Shown here one piece after another: positions 14,238 to 26,433 of a DNA stretch of 34,049 bases. Both the position numbers and the translations under genes were made by a program. Position 1 is the stretch's first letter. Each line of letters opens with the position of its first letter. The notes below the pieces were generated by a model. That model was not told the origin of the DNA and searched no databases. It was given only the letters and a program-made list of their open reading frames with translations. Origin of the DNA: Desulfobulbus propionicus (lineage in GTDB: Bacteria > Desulfobacterota > Dissulfuribacteria > Dissulfuribacterales > DYOW01); contig DYOW01000018.1 in assembly GCA_020720325.1 (NCBI GenBank), forward strand, positions 1-34,049, in the 5' to 3' direction.

Positions 14238-15536
14238 TTACCACCTCCTGAACGCTTCTTCAGTTATTTTAATTGTTTTTTCAATATCTTCATATGTATG
14301 GGCAAGCGAGATAAATGATGCCTCAAACTGGGATGGGGCAAGATATACCCCGCTAATTAGCATACACCGGAAAAACCTTGAATACATGGCGGTATCTGAT
14401 TTAAGGGCAGCGGTAAAATCATTTATGATATCATCGCTTTTATGCCCAAAAAATCCGGTAAGCATGGATGCAATCCTTTGAATCCTGCAGTTTATCCCAT
14501 ATTTTGCGGCAAGCTTGTTAAGTTCTTCCTCATAAAAAGCTGCTTTTTCTTCAAGGTGAGCGTAGAAACCAGGACGGTTTAATACCTCAAGGGTGGCGAT
14601 GCCTGCTGCTGTGGCAAGGGGATTACCCGATAAAGTGCCTGCCTGATAAACAGGGCCGCTTGGCGCGACCATATCCATTATCTCTTTTTTTCCTCCGTAA
14701 GCGCCTACCGGAAGTCCTCCGCCTATAATCTTTCCAAGACAAGTAAGATCAGGGATTATTCCAAAATATTCCTGCGCTCCTCCTGGAGAAAGTCTGAAAC
14801 CTGTTATAACCTCGTCAAAAATAAGGACAATACCCATATCCTGTGTCCATTGCCTTAATGTGGGGAGGAAATCTTCATTTGGCAGAACAACTCCCATATT
14901 TGCAGGAACAGGCTCAACAATTACTGCTGCAATGTAATCTTCTTCCTGGTCTAAAGTTTGTTTTAATAATTTAAGGTCATTAAATGGGATTGAAATGGTA
15001 TTTTGCGTCACCTCTTCAGGAACTCCGGGACTTGCAGGGATACCAAGGGTGGCAAGACCTGAGCCTGCCTTGACAAGAAAAGAATCACCGTGTCCGTGAT
15101 AACATCCGTCAAATTTTAATATTTTTTTCTTACCTGTATATGCCCTTGCAAGCCTTATCGCGCTCATTGTCGCCTCAGTGCCGGAATTCACAAGCCTGAC
15201 CTGATGAATGCCTGGAACCATATCAATTATCATCTGCGCAAGTTTAACCTCATTCCAGGTTGGGATGCCAAAACTTGTTCCTAATTGCAGGGCTTCTTTA
15301 ACAGCGCTTTCAACATGGGGATGGCAGTGACCCAGAATCATAGGACCCCATGAGGATACAAAATCAATATATTGATTGCCGTCAACATCATAAATATAAG
15401 CGCCCTTTGCCTTTTCTATAAAAATCGGATCACAATCCACGGATTTACATGCCCTCACCGGACTATTCACTCCACCTGGTATAAGAGCCTCAGCCATTTC
15501 AAAATATCTGTTTGAAAGTGTATATGTCTTTCCCAT
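14238..15536 (-). CDS. hemL: Glutamate-1-semialdehyde 2,1-aminomutase
   Basis: This encodes 432 residues, the normal length. The enzyme converts glutamate-1-semialdehyde to 5-aminolevulinate, the entry to haem synthesis by the C5 pathway, using PLP. The PLP lysine is Lys269 in LGKIIGGGLPVGAYGG. NSGTEATMSAIRLAR (PLP phosphate binding), YHGHGDSFLVKAGSG and FDEVITGFR are also clear family signatures. The ATG follows an AAGGAGAT site. It lies 22 bases after tyrS on the same strand and overlaps the ribosome binding site of the SIMPL gene, so the three are probably one unit. Haem supply fits the cytochromes encoded nearby. Confidence 0.97.
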   Translation of the reverse strand: MGKTYTLSNRYFEMAEALIPGGVNSPVRACKSVDCDPIFIEKAKGAYIYDVDGNQYIDFVSSWGPMILGHCHPHVESAVKEALQLGTSFGIPTWNEVKLAQMIIDMVPGIHQVRLVNSGTEATMSAIRLARAYTGKKKILKFDGCYHGHGDSFLVKAGSGLATLGIPASPGVPEEVTQNTISIPFNDLKLLKQTLDQEEDYIAAVIVEPVPANMGVVLPNEDFLPTLRQWTQDMGIVLIFDEVITGFRLSPGGAQEYFGIIPDLTCLGKIIGGGLPVGAYGGKKEIMDMVAPSGPVYQAGTLSGNPLATAAGIATLEVLNRPGFYAHLEEKAAFYEEELNKLAAKYGINCRIQRIASMLTGFFGHKSDDIINDFTAALKSDTAMYSRFFRCMLISGVYLAPSQFEASFISLAHTYEDIEKTIKITEEAFRRW

Positions 15537-15558
15537 TTTTATCTCCTTAATATCTTTG

Positions 15559-16782
15559 TTAAATATCCTGAGACCTTACAATCCTTAAATATTTGAGCTT
15601 GCCAACCTTTATCACAGCGGAATCCAGATTAAACTCTATTTCATCGGATGTAATTTTTTTTCCTTCAATGCTAATGCCGCCCTGTTTTAAGAGTCTTTTT
15701 GCCTCAGAGCCTGATTCAACCAACTGCGAATCTTTTAATAATTTTGAAATATAAATTTTTGTTTCATTCTTTCCAATTAAAATCTGCGGTATATCGTCAG
15801 GAACTTCTTTTTTCTTAAATTGAGCGTCAAAACCTTCTCTTGCTTTTATTGCCTCTTCTTCATTATGAAATCTCTTTACCATCTCACATGAAAGATTCAT
15901 CTTGGCTTCCTTTGGGTGAAGCTTGCCTGTTTTTATATTATCTTTTAATGTATTTATTTCTTCAATGGAAAGATCGCTTAATAATTCATAATATCTAAAC
16001 ATTAACTCATCAGATATTGACATAAGCTTACCGAACATGGAGGATGGGCTTTCTGTTATTCCCACGTAATTTCCAAGGGATTTGCTCATCTTGTTTACGC
16101 CGTCAAGTCCCTCAAGAAGAGGCATTGTTATAACAACCTGTGGTTCTTTATTATATTCCCTTTGAAGATGTCTTCCAACAATAAGGTTAAATTTCTGGTC
16201 AGCGCCACCTAATTCCACATCAGCATCCATCGCAACTGAATCATAACCCTGAATGAGAGGATACATAAACTCGTGTATTGCTATGGGTTTTTGAGCGTCA
16301 TATCTTTTTTGAAAATCATCCCTTTCAAGCATCCTTGCAACTGTATGTTTTGCGCAAAGTCTTATCATATCCATTGAGGTCAGATTATTTAGCCAGATGC
16401 TGTTAAAACAAATTTCGGTTTTTTCAGGGTCAAGCATCTTAAATATCTGTTCCTTATATGTTCTGGCATTTTCCTGAACCTGTTCCGGGGTGAGCGCTGG
16501 ACGGGTTTCGGATTTACCAGTTGGATCGCCAATAAGGGCAGTAAAATCGCCTATTAAAAACTTTATATGATGTCCAAGTTCCTGAAAATGCCTGAGCTTA
16601 TGAATCAAAACAGTATGCCCGAGGTGTAAATCCGGCGCTGTTGGGTCAAATCCCGCCTTTATAATTAAAGGTTTATCCTTTTCAAAGGCCTTTTTTAATT
16701 TTTTAGCCAGTTCCTCTTCATCAATAATCTCAACAACTCCCCTTTTAATAAGATCAAGGGATTTTTTTAAGTCCTTCTCCAT
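15559..16782 (-). CDS. tyrS: Tyrosyl-tRNA synthetase
   Basis: This encodes 407 residues. It is a class I synthetase with HIGH variant HLGH (53-56, in [15 protein letters not shown]), GADQKFNL in the tyrosine pocket, and KMSKS (231-235). A C-terminal S4-type RNA-binding domain (~340-405, [16 protein letters not shown]) binds the tRNA. It charges tRNA-Tyr. An AAAGGTGATG site precedes the ATG. No T-box-type leader is visible in the 152-bp gap upstream (16783-16934), which holds only a weak hairpin. Confidence 0.96.
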   Translation of the reverse strand: MEKDLKKSLDLIKRGVVEIIDEEELAKKLKKAFEKDKPLIIKAGFDPTAPDLHLGHTVLIHKLRHFQELGHHIKFLIGDFTALIGDPTGKSETRPALTPEQVQENARTYKEQIFKMLDPEKTEICFNSIWLNNLTSMDMIRLCAKHTVARMLERDDFQKRYDAQKPIAIHEFMYPLIQGYDSVAMDADVELGGADQKFNLIVGRHLQREYNKEPQVVITMPLLEGLDGVNKMSKSLGNYVGITESPSSMFGKLMSISDELMFRYYELLSDLSIEEINTLKDNIKTGKLHPKEAKMNLSCEMVKRFHNEEEAIKAREGFDAQFKKKEVPDDIPQILIGKNETKIYISKLLKDSQLVESGSEAKRLLKQGGISIEGKKITSDEIEFNLDSAVIKVGKLKYLRIVRSQDI

Positions 16783-16876
16783 TTTTATTTCATCACCTTT
16801 TAACGGAAATTGTTTTATTTTATGGTGAATAACATAAATGTTTTCATCATAATTTTAAAATTTTTAGGAAAGGGTT

Positions 16877-16910
16877 CGGGAAAACCTTTTTTATAAAAAT
16901 GATTTTCCCG
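16877..16910 (-). terminator. Possible terminator after rny
   Basis: CGGGAAAA (16910-16903 on the minus strand) and TTTTCCCG (16884-16877) can pair in an 8-bp stem with an 18-base loop, 25 bases beyond the rny stop. It lacks a clean T-run afterwards, so its strength is uncertain. Confidence 0.35.
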
Positions 16911-16934
16911 ATTTATTCAGAGTTTACTTAAATA

Positions 16935-18509
16935 TTATTTAGCAAATTCAACAGAGCGGGTCTCCCTGACAACTGTTACCTTAATCTGTCCGGGGTAAGT
17001 CATTTCCTCTTCTATTTTTTTTGCAATTTCAAAACTCATTAAAGCAGCTTCAGCGTCATTCACCTTTTCGCTTTCAACAATTATCCTTAATTCTCTTCCT
17101 GCCTGAAGCGCATATGATTTCTGAACACCTGAAATTGATGATGCAATGCCCTCAAGATTTTCAATTCTTTTAATATAGCTTTCCAAAACCTCTTTTCTTG
17201 CGCCTGGTCTTGCTCCTGAGATGGCGTCTGCCGCCTGCACAAGCACTGCAAGAATGCCCTCCATCTTTACATCTTCATGATGGGCTGCGATTGCATGCAC
17301 GATTTCCGGGGCTTCACCAAATTTTTTGGCAAGATCAGCACCAATCATGGCATGAGGTCCTTCTATTTCATGGTCAGCCGCCTTTCCAATATCATGGAGG
17401 AGTCCTGCCCTTTTTGCCTTTTTGGGATTAAGTTTTAATTCAGATGCCATAATTCCGCATAAAAAAGCAACATCAAGGGAATGGCTAAGGACGTTCTGGG
17501 TATAGCTTGTGCGAAATCTCAGTCTGCCTAATAATTTTATAAGTTCAGGGTTCATACCAAATACACCCACATCAAAGGCAGCCTGTTCTCCAGTTTCACG
17601 AATGGTGGTTTCAATCTCTTTTTCAACCTTTTTTACCATTTCCTCAATTCTTGCAGGATGTATCCTTCCGTCAGAAATAAGCCTCTCAAGCGTTAACCTC
17701 GCGATCTCCCTTCTTATTGGATTATATCCTGAAAGTATAACTGCCTCAGGTGTGTCATCAATAATAAAATCAATGCCTGTGGCTGCTTCAAGCGCCCTTA
17801 TGTTCCTTCCCTCACGTCCTATTATTCTTCCCTTCATTTCATCATTTGGAATTGGAACTGAGGAAATAGTCTTTTCAGCGACGTAATCGCCTGCATATCT
17901 GTTAATTGCAAGAGAAATAAGTTCTTTAGCCTTTTTATCTGCATTTTCCTTTGCCTCATTTTCAATGCGTTTGGCAAGTTTTCCTGCTTCCTGACGGATT
18001 TCACCCTCAATAAGCCTCAGAAAATGTTCTTTTGCCTCCTGCTCGGTCATCGATGTTATTTTTTCAAGCTGGTTTTTCTGCTCCTGAATAATGACATTTA
18101 ATTCTTCATTTTTTTCCGTTATTGTTTTATTAAACGAATTTAATTCTTTTTCTTTGTCTTTCAGCTCAATCTCTTTTTGATCTAAAAATTCCTGTTTTTT
18201 ATCTATCTGTTTTTCTTTTTGCAAGATTCTTTTTTCAAGGTTTGAGACCTCATATCTCTGCTCTTTAATATCTCTATCAGCCTCTTTTTTTTGCTTAAGG
18301 CTTTCATCCTGGGCCTTTGCCCTGGCTTCGTTAATTATTAAGGAAGCCTCAATCTCTGCTTCCTTCTTTATCTTTTCAATGGTTATATCAGCATCAATTT
18401 TATCATTTTTAGCCTTATTTCTGTAATATATGAATGCAGTGATAAGACCAACGGCGATCCCAGATATAATAAATGCAACTGACAGTATTATTTTAAATAA
18501 TGACTCCAT
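16935..18509 (-). CDS. rny: Ribonuclease Y
   Basis: This encodes 524 residues. An N-terminal membrane segment (~7-28) is followed by a long charged coiled coil (~30-200), a KH RNA-binding domain (~210-275, with [16 protein letters not shown]) and an HD metal-dependent phosphohydrolase domain (~330-430, with HSLDVAF and GLLHDIGKA). RNase Y is a membrane-bound endonuclease that starts mRNA decay, at home in Firmicutes and also present in many deep or delta-like lineages lacking classical RNase E. The ATG has a TAGGAG site 11 bases upstream. It lies just after the 6S RNA gene, an arrangement shared with other delta-type genomes as I recall it. Confidence 0.96.
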   Translation of the reverse strand: MESLFKIILSVAFIISGIAVGLITAFIYYRNKAKNDKIDADITIEKIKKEAEIEASLIINEARAKAQDESLKQKKEADRDIKEQRYEVSNLEKRILQKEKQIDKKQEFLDQKEIELKDKEKELNSFNKTITEKNEELNVIIQEQKNQLEKITSMTEQEAKEHFLRLIEGEIRQEAGKLAKRIENEAKENADKKAKELISLAINRYAGDYVAEKTISSVPIPNDEMKGRIIGREGRNIRALEAATGIDFIIDDTPEAVILSGYNPIRREIARLTLERLISDGRIHPARIEEMVKKVEKEIETTIRETGEQAAFDVGVFGMNPELIKLLGRLRFRTSYTQNVLSHSLDVAFLCGIMASELKLNPKKAKRAGLLHDIGKAADHEIEGPHAMIGADLAKKFGEAPEIVHAIAAHHEDVKMEGILAVLVQAADAISGARPGARKEVLESYIKRIENLEGIASSISGVQKSYALQAGRELRIIVESEKVNDAEAALMSFEIAKKIEEEMTYPGQIKVTVVRETRSVEFAK

Positions 18510-18649
18510 AACGGGTTAAACTCCTAATATATTTAAAGGTTTTCAACCCCTGAAAATGAGTGGAAAAAACGGATTAAAAATCGCAGTTTTTTTGAATTAA
18601 TCTTAAATAATCAATAAATTTTATATGTTACTGTCTGAAATAATAAAAA

Positions 18650-18678
18650 AATATATATAATTTATCCGTATATGTAAA
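18650..18678 (-). promoter_or_regulatory. Predicted promoter of rny
   Basis: On the minus strand: TTTACA (18678-18673), 17 bases, TATATT (18655-18650), each one mismatch from consensus. It would start a leader of about 130 bases before rny, downstream of the 6S RNA 3' end. The leader contains nothing else that I recognise. Confidence 0.5.
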
Positions 18679-18694
18679 CCCATTTTAAGGGATT

Positions 18695-18867
18695 AAACCC
18701 CGCGAATGCCGTGTCTAATAGTCTTATGAACCTGATTACTCAGGTGGGTGATTCTCTTTACAGCCTTCGGGACAGAGATTTTCCGTCACACCAACTGTAT
18801 GGAAGAGACACCCTTTATTTTAAAAATGGTTCAAAGAAATAAATCAATCACGGGCACCGCAGGGAAA
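18695..18867 (-). ncRNA. ssrS: 6S RNA
   Basis: About 173 nt on the minus strand directly behind zapA, the classical place for 6S RNA. The ends pair into a long closing stem: 5' CCCTGCGG-TGCC-CGTG with 3' CACGGCATTCGCGGGG, allowing one bulge. The interior contains the expected long irregular hairpin with a central open region (TTGAACCA near the 5' side, AATCACC and a CCTGA/TCAGG hairpin near the 3' side), similar to the E. coli order TTCACC-hairpin-GGCGGCA. 6S RNA mimics an open promoter and holds RNA polymerase with the main sigma factor in stationary phase. The exact ends are estimated. A 61-codon frame on the plus strand here is not a gene. Confidence 0.85.
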
Positions 18868-18870
18868 ATA

Positions 18871-19173
18871 TTATGTATGTGTCTCTTCTATAACTTTATC
18901 TATTGTTTCTGCAATTTTTTTTGTTTCTTTTGAGTATACCTCCTCCAGTGTTTGTAATTTTTTTTTTGATATTATACATTCTTTTCCTAACTTTAGGAAG
19001 GCAAGGACTATCTGCTTATGAGGGGCAAGATGTCCATACTGAGAATGAATTTCATTTATTGCATGCTGTACAAAGTCAACAACTTCCTTGGTGCGTATAT
19101 CATCGTTTTTATCTTTCAGATAATAAACATTACCAAAAAAATTAAATTCTACATCATTAGCATTATTTTTCAT
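18871..19173 (-). CDS. zapA: Cell division protein ZapA
   Basis: This encodes about 100 residues from the ATG at 19173. It matches ZapA: an N-terminal beta region (VEFNFFGNVYYLK), the conserved middle (KEVVDFVQHAINEI) and HKQIVLAFLKLGKE, ending in a coiled-coil helix. ZapA bundles FtsZ filaments at midcell. The frame extends upstream to 19203, but the conserved domain begins after MKNNANDVEF. The ATG at 19173 (or 19179) overlaps the zapB-like stop (ATGAAAAATAA), suggesting coupled translation; no strong Shine-Dalgarno is seen for any choice. The 6S RNA follows within a few bases of the stop. Confidence 0.85.
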   Translation of the reverse strand: MKNNANDVEFNFFGNVYYLKDKNDDIRTKEVVDFVQHAINEIHSQYGHLAPHKQIVLAFLKLGKECIISKKKLQTLEEVYSKETKKIAETIDKVIEETHT

Positions 19174-19420
19174 TGTCATCTGGAAGATCAGATGTAATAA
19201 CATCTAATTCATCTATTTTTGAAATTAATCCCTCAATTCTGTTTTTAATTTCATCCCTTTCAGACTCCAAATGTGAAATTTTTTCCTGTAATGAACTAAT
19301 TTCCTTAGTTTTGTCCTCATTTGATCTCAAAAGTATGTTTCTTTCATCCTTAATGGTTTGAAAGGCGTTAATTAAAACCTTTGTTTTATCTTCAAGTAAT
19401 TTTAATTCATTTTGTTCCAT
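19163..19420 (-). CDS. zapB: ZapB-like coiled-coil cell division protein
   Basis: This encodes 85 residues, almost entirely a predicted coiled coil with heptad-spaced Leu/Ile (LEDKTKVLINAF, ISSLQEKISHLESERDEI). Size, coiled coil and position just before zapA fit the ZapB-type factor that joins ZapA at the division ring. Sequence identity in such short coiled coils is weak evidence, so the name rests mainly on context. Its end overlaps the zapA start. Confidence 0.72.
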   Translation of the reverse strand: MEQNELKLLEDKTKVLINAFQTIKDERNILLRSNEDKTKEISSLQEKISHLESERDEIKNRIEGLISKIDELDVITSDLPDDNEK

Positions 19421-19445
19421 AAATATTTTTGTCCTTTGTAATAGA

Positions 19446-20450
19446 TTACGATTTTATTAATAAATTGTCAACATTTCTGTTAATAATTTTAGAATATGGT
19501 TCAAGTTTTATTTTTTTTTCTATATTGGAATCTTCTATATAAGAAAATCCTCCGATATAACAACCTTCATGAATAATAGTATTTCCTTTTATTATACAAC
19601 TTGGTTCAATTATTACATCTCTTGAAAGCCTTACATCCGAGCCTATATATATAGTTTCTGGCAAAATAAACTGAACTCCTTGCTCCATCCAGCCTTTTTT
19701 TATAAAATCCTGCATTATTGACTCTGCGACAGATAATTCCTCTCTAGAATTTATACCAGCGCCCTCACGATAATCAGCAAGGATAAAACCCCTTGTATAG
19801 ATTTTCTTTTGAAGACCAATTTTAACAATATCAGTAAGATAATATTCTTTTTGTACATTTTCATTGGAAACAAGGGAGATTAAATCAAACAAGATAGAAG
19901 AATTAACGCAATAAATACCTGTATTTATCTCTTTTATTTGCTTTTGCTGAGAATTTGCATCTTTTTCTTCTACTATTCCTTTTAAATATGTTGTATTATT
20001 GTCATCCCTGATTATCCTTCCATAACCATAGTTATTTTCAGGAAAAGATGTCACAACAGTAATTGCAAAAGGGTCAAGGCTATGAAATTCAATAATATCA
20101 CAAATTGTTTGAGACTTTAATAAAGGTGTGTCACAATTAATGATAAGGATGTTTTGTCCAGGCTTATCCTTAAAATAATCACAAAGGCAATTTACTGCGT
20201 GCGCTGTGCCAAGCTGTTCTTTTTGCTGAACAATATTTACATTAAAATTTTTTAGGTATTTCTCCACATATTCTGCCCCATGTCCAACAACAACAGAAAT
20301 ATTGGATATATTATTTTTTTCAAGACAAGTAATAATATAATACAAAAGAGGCTTGTCACATAATGTATGCAGCGCCTTGGGAAGAAATGATTTCATCCTC
20401 TTTCCCTTTCCTGCCGCTAAAATTATCGCTGAATAACTATTATCTTTCAT
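19446..20450 (-). CDS. Short GlmU-like sugar-1-phosphate uridylyltransferase
   Basis: This encodes about 334 residues from the ATG at 20450. The nucleotidyltransferase domain (~1-235) has LAAGKGKRMKS (11-21), QLGTAHA (79-85), NCDTPLL (105-111), NNYGYGRIIRD and EINTGIY, as in the N-terminal half of GlmU, which makes UDP-GlcNAc from GlcNAc-1-P and UTP. After a linker there are only a few left-handed beta-helix turns (TIYIGSDVRLSRDVIIEPSC) before the stop. Full GlmU has ~455 residues and a complete acetyltransferase helix, which is absent, and the next gene begins 25 bases on. The enzyme is thus probably monofunctional, or acts on another sugar phosphate. A TTG at 20468 would extend the frame into the atp terminator hairpin; the ATG is preferred although no ribosome binding site precedes it. 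Confidence 0.82.
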   Translation of the reverse strand: MKDNSYSAIILAAGKGKRMKSFLPKALHTLCDKPLLYYIITCLEKNNISNISVVVGHGAEYVEKYLKNFNVNIVQQKEQLGTAHAVNCLCDYFKDKPGQNILIINCDTPLLKSQTICDIIEFHSLDPFAITVVTSFPENNYGYGRIIRDDNNTTYLKGIVEEKDANSQQKQIKEINTGIYCVNSSILFDLISLVSNENVQKEYYLTDIVKIGLQKKIYTRGFILADYREGAGINSREELSVAESIMQDFIKKGWMEQGVQFILPETIYIGSDVRLSRDVIIEPSCIIKGNTIIHEGCYIGGFSYIEDSNIEKKIKLEPYSKIINRNVDNLLIKS

Positions 20451-20454
20451 AATC

Positions 20455-20485
20455 AAAAAAAAAGGCAAGCTTAAAGCTTGCCTTA
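20455..20485 (-). terminator. Rho-independent terminator of the atp operon
   Basis: On the minus strand a near-perfect palindrome AAGGCAAGC-TTTAA-GCTTGCCTT is followed by nine T. It starts 27 bases after the atpC stop and its T-run ends only four bases before the ATG of the GlmU-like gene. Confidence 0.9.
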
Positions 20486-20511
20486 AAATATATTAAGTTA
20501 ATAAATAACTT

Positions 20512-20922
20512 TTATTTTCCTGACACTCTTATTCTTGTAAGCGCCCTTGTAAGAGATGCCTGTGCCCTTGCAGTGTTAATATTTTCCTTAGATGAGATTG
20601 CTTCCTGCAATCTTTTTTCAGCTCTTTCCTTTGCCTTTAATGCCCTGTCAATATCTATATCTTCAGAAAATTCAGCTGCTTCAGCAAGCACTGTCATCTT
20701 GTTTGATGATATCTCACAAAATCCATTGCTTAAGGCAAGCCTAAAATTTTTACCATCATTTTGATATTTAAGCTCTCCAATTTTTAATGATGTTAAAAAA
20801 GGTGTATGGTTTGCCAAAACACCAAACACACCGTCAGAACCTGGCGCTGTAACCATTTCAACAGGTTGATTTAATACCTGTTTTGAAGGTGTAATTATTT
20901 CAAGATGGATTTTATTAGCCAT
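20512..20922 (-). CDS. atpC: F-ATPase epsilon subunit
   Basis: This encodes 136 residues, the normal length. An N-terminal beta sandwich (IHLEIITPSKQVL, VTAPGSDGVFGVLANHTPFLTSLKIG) is followed by a C-terminal two-helix hairpin (DIDRALKAKERAEKRL, ASLTRALTRIRV) that regulates the enzyme. It belongs to the F1 central stalk. Last gene of the atp operon, 11 bases after atpD and before the terminator. Confidence 0.97.
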   Translation of the reverse strand: MANKIHLEIITPSKQVLNQPVEMVTAPGSDGVFGVLANHTPFLTSLKIGELKYQNDGKNFRLALSNGFCEISSNKMTVLAEAAEFSEDIDIDRALKAKERAEKRLQEAISSKENINTARAQASLTRALTRIRVSGK

Positions 20923-20933
20923 TTTTTTTTCCC

Positions 20934-23254
<2,321 letters not shown>

Positions 23255-23268
23255 TTATTTAGCCCCCT

Positions 23269-24795
23269 TTATTGTATATTTCTTGTGGCTTTGAAATCTT
23301 TCTTGCATTCTTCAATAGCGCTTCTCATTTTTTTGTCAAGGTCTTCTGAAATAATCTGCTTTTCTTTTAGTTCATCATAAATTGCCGAATACTTCTTTTC
23401 AACAAAACCATATAATTCAGTTTCAAAATCCTGCAAAACATCAACAGGAAGTTCATCAAGCAAGCCTCTTGTTCCTGCAAATAATATAAGAACCTGCTTC
23501 TCCATAGAGAGAGGTTTATATTGAGGCTGTTTTAATATCTCAACCAATCTTTGACCACGATTTAATTGCGCAAGAGTTCCTTTATCAAGATCACTTCCAA
23601 ACTGAGCAAATGCGGCAAGTTCCCTGTACTGCGCAAGATCAAGTCTTAGTGTGCCAGCAACCTGTTTCATTGCTTTGACCTGTGCGGCGCCACCAACGCG
23701 GGAAACAGAGAGACCAACGTTAATAGCAGGTCTTACACCAGCAAAAAACAAGCTTGGCTCAAGGTAAACCTGACCGTCAGTAATTGAAATAACGTTTGTT
23801 GGAATATATGCGGAAACGTCGCCCTGCTGTGTTTCAATAATTGGAAGAGCTGTGAGACTTCCGGCGCCAAGCTCATCATTTAATTTTGCAGACCTTTCAA
23901 GAAGTCTTGAATGGTTATAAAAAATATCTCCGGGATAAGCTTCACGACCTGGAGGACGTCTTAATAAAAGTGAAAGCTCACGATAACCAACAGCCTGTTT
24001 TGAAAGATCATCATATATTATTAAAGCATGTCTTTTACTGTCTCTAAAATATTCACCCATAGCAGTTCCGGCAAAAGGAGCAAAATACTGTAGCGAAGCA
24101 GGCTCACTGGCGCAAGCTGCGACAACTGTTGTATAATCCATAGCTCCGTTTCTTCTTAATGCCTCAACAACAAGGGCTACTGTTGACTGCTTTTGTCCGA
24201 TAGCAACATATATACAAAAAACTCCGGTATTTTTCTGAGCAAGAATTGCGTCAACGCCAATTGCGGTTTTTCCTACCTGACGGTCGCCGATTATAAGCTC
24301 CCTCTGTCCTTTTCCAACAGGTGTCATAGCATCAACCGCTTTAAGCCCAGTATAGCAAGGTTCATGAACACTTTTTCTCTCAATAACACCAGGCGCCTTC
24401 ATCTCGATTCTTCTTGTCTGTTTTGCAGTGATTGGACCCTTGCCGTCAATTGGATTTCCAAGAGCGTCAACAACACGACCAAGCATTTCTTCACCAACTG
24501 GAACTTCAGCAATCTTTCCTGTTCTCTTAACAAGATCGCCTTCCTTAATACCTTCTATGCTACCCATGATAGCGACACCAACATTGTCCTGCTCAAGGTT
24601 CAGTGAAACTCCCATTGTTCCGTTTGAGAACTCAAGAAGCTCCATAGCCATACAATTTCTTACGCCATAGACACGGGCGATATTATCACCAACAGACAAA
24701 ACAGTGCCTGTTTCAGCAAGGTCAACTGTTTTTTCATATCCCTGTATCTGTTTCTTAATGATGTCACTGATTTCTTCCGCTCTGATGTTTGCCAT
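23269..24795 (-). CDS. atpA: F-ATPase alpha subunit
   Basis: This encodes 508 residues, the usual length. It is the non-catalytic nucleotide-binding partner of beta. The P-loop is GDRQVGKT (170-177; Thr is commoner at the Val position). [37 protein letters not shown] and [15 protein letters not shown] are classical alpha motifs. Only one base separates its start from the atpH stop, so the two are tightly coupled. Confidence 0.98.
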   Translation of the reverse strand: MANIRAEEISDIIKKQIQGYEKTVDLAETGTVLSVGDNIARVYGVRNCMAMELLEFSNGTMGVSLNLEQDNVGVAIMGSIEGIKEGDLVKRTGKIAEVPVGEEMLGRVVDALGNPIDGKGPITAKQTRRIEMKAPGVIERKSVHEPCYTGLKAVDAMTPVGKGQRELIIGDRQVGKTAIGVDAILAQKNTGVFCIYVAIGQKQSTVALVVEALRRNGAMDYTTVVAACASEPASLQYFAPFAGTAMGEYFRDSKRHALIIYDDLSKQAVGYRELSLLLRRPPGREAYPGDIFYNHSRLLERSAKLNDELGAGSLTALPIIETQQGDVSAYIPTNVISITDGQVYLEPSLFFAGVRPAINVGLSVSRVGGAAQVKAMKQVAGTLRLDLAQYRELAAFAQFGSDLDKGTLAQLNRGQRLVEILKQPQYKPLSMEKQVLILFAGTRGLLDELPVDVLQDFETELYGFVEKKYSAIYDELKEKQIISEDLDKKMRSAIEECKKDFKATRNIQ

Positions 24796-24796
24796 T

Positions 24797-25348
24797 TTAT
24801 CTTATTTCACCTCTCATTAAAGATTGTCTTATATTGTCTAATTGATTCCTGAGACTTCCATCCCAGACTTTATCGCCCATTGAAACAACCATGCCTGCTA
24901 TTATTGATGGATCTTCCTGTAACTCAACTTCTACTTTTTTCCCTGCAATTTTTGATAACACGTCAGACAAGTTTGCGTCAAGTTCACCGGACAAAGTCAC
25001 AGCGCTCTTTACCCTTGCCCTTACTATTCCCATTTCATCATCCATAAATTCCTGAAAAGTGTTGAAAATTTGATCCATTAAACCAACTCTTCCCCTCTCA
25101 ATCAAAAGACCAAGAAATACAGAAAAAGAAGGCTTAAAACCAAATGCATTGTCCATTTGAGAAACAATATTTTTTTTCTCGGCTAAAGGAAAAATAGGAC
25201 TGGATAATGCAATATTTATCTCTGGGTTTTCAAGTAAAAATTTATTTACTGAACTAAGATCATTAAAAAAATCCTTTAATTCTCCGGTCTCTTTGCCAAT
25301 AGAAAAGAGCGCCCTTGCATATCTTTTTGCTAAAACTATATTTGTCAA
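24797..25348 (-). CDS. atpH: F-ATPase delta subunit
   Basis: This encodes 183 residues. The N-terminal helical bundle begins [14 protein letters not shown], and the C-terminal region contains [20 protein letters not shown] and [15 protein letters not shown], both typical of delta (OSCP-like), which joins the b stalk to the top of F1. Its start overlaps the atpF stop by four bases (ATGA). Confidence 0.95.
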   Translation of the reverse strand: MTNIVLAKRYARALFSIGKETGELKDFFNDLSSVNKFLLENPEINIALSSPIFPLAEKKNIVSQMDNAFGFKPSFSVFLGLLIERGRVGLMDQIFNTFQEFMDDEMGIVRARVKSAVTLSGELDANLSDVLSKIAGKKVEVELQEDPSIIAGMVVSMGDKVWDGSLRNQLDNIRQSLMRGEIR

Positions 25349-25965
25349 TTTTTGGTTACCACCTTTGCAAGATATTCTGTAATCAATCTCTGATGATCAT
25401 CAGAAGTTAAATTCTTTTTAATTATATCTTCAGACATCTTAACAGCAAGTTCAGAAACTTCTCTTTGGAGTGATAGTCTTGCCTTGGAAACTTCCTGCTG
25501 CACATAAAGATCAGCCTGTGATTTTATCCTCTCCGCAGTTTCTTTTGCCTGGAAAATTATCTTTTCTTTTTCTGCCTCACCCTGCTCTATAAAAGACTTA
25601 AATATCTTCTGGGCTTCAACATCAAGGTCTTTGAGCTTGTCTTCATATTCCTTAAACTTTCTCTCAGCATCAACCCTCTTTGACTCAAGCTCATCAAAAG
25701 TATTTTTGATTGACTGAGTTCTGTTTGAAAGACCTTCTGTAATGGGTTTTTTCAAAAACTTAAATAATACGAAAGCAAGAATTGAAAAGTTAAGACAATG
25801 CCAGATAAAATTCATAATCTGACTATGTGTCAGCGCATGATTAACGCCTTCAGCTCCATGCTCCGCATGTCCTGCATCCCCGCCGGATGCCATAACCACA
25901 GCAGCCAATGTCATTACAAGCAGAAAGACAAATAATGACAATGTCCATGTTTTTTTAGATAACAT
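25345..25965 (-). CDS. atpF: F-ATPase b subunit
   Basis: This encodes 206 residues, longer than the usual ~160. The N-terminus (1-26) resembles a signal peptide, followed by a His/Gly-rich stretch (GGDAGHAEHGAEG), then the true membrane helix (~49-70, MNFIWHCLNFSILAFVLFKF) and a long charged helix. Such N-terminal extensions occur in delta-type AtpF proteins. It forms the peripheral stalk with b'. Its A of ATG is the last base of the atpF' stop (TAATG). Confidence 0.94.
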   Translation of the reverse strand: MLSKKTWTLSLFVFLLVMTLAAVVMASGGDAGHAEHGAEGVNHALTHSQIMNFIWHCLNFSILAFVLFKFLKKPITEGLSNRTQSIKNTFDELESKRVDAERKFKEYEDKLKDLDVEAQKIFKSFIEQGEAEKEKIIFQAKETAERIKSQADLYVQQEVSKARLSLQREVSELAVKMSEDIIKKNLTSDDHQRLITEYLAKVVTKN

Positions 25966-26390
25966 TAAATTGCCCTCCCAAGTACTTTTTGAACGATTTC
26001 ATTGGCAAATGCCTCTGCTTTTGTATTAAGCTCTGACCTTACAGAATCAATTGCCTTTGTTATTTCTGAAATATCTCTTTGTTTTTTCTCTTCAGCTTCT
26101 CTGGCGCTTTGGCTTAAAATGCCTTTTTCATTTGCGCGGGCTTCACTAAGAAACTTTTCTTTTTCTTTAACGCCGTTTTGTCTGGCTTCATTAAGCTTTT
26201 GATTATAATTTTCAACAATACTAACAGCTTTTTGCTCAAAACCATCCATTTCTTTTTTTAGAGCATCCAATTTTTCCTGTCTTTCCTCAAGAATTGACCT
26301 TATTGGCTTAAAAAGAAGATTATTTAATAGAAACATCAAAAATAAAATAGATGCAATTTGAATAAAAACTGTAATGTCTATGTCTATCAT
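25965..26390 (-). CDS. atpF': F-ATPase b' subunit
   Basis: This encodes 141 residues: one N-terminal membrane helix (~6-26, FIQIASILFLMFLLNNLLFKP) and a long coiled-coil helix. With the following atpF it gives a heterodimeric b/b' peripheral stalk, as in cyanobacteria, many alpha and delta lineages. First gene of the operon, under the promoter at 26434-26462. The a and c genes are not in the window, as in delta-type genomes where atpI-B-E is separate. Confidence 0.93.
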   Translation of the reverse strand: MIDIDITVFIQIASILFLMFLLNNLLFKPIRSILEERQEKLDALKKEMDGFEQKAVSIVENYNQKLNEARQNGVKEKEKFLSEARANEKGILSQSAREAEEKKQRDISEITKAIDSVRSELNTKAEAFANEIVQKVLGRAI

Positions 26391-26433
26391 TTTAGCGCCT
26401 CATTTTTTTATGAAGATAAATTCATTTTTTTGC

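Noticed and set aside
16783-16934. T-box or other riboswitch before tyrS
   Set aside because: No T-box sequence, specifier stem or terminator/antiterminator pair could be seen in the 152 bases.
18748-18933. A 61-codon plus-strand frame
   Set aside because: It covers the 6S RNA and the zapA end on the other strand and has no ribosome binding site.
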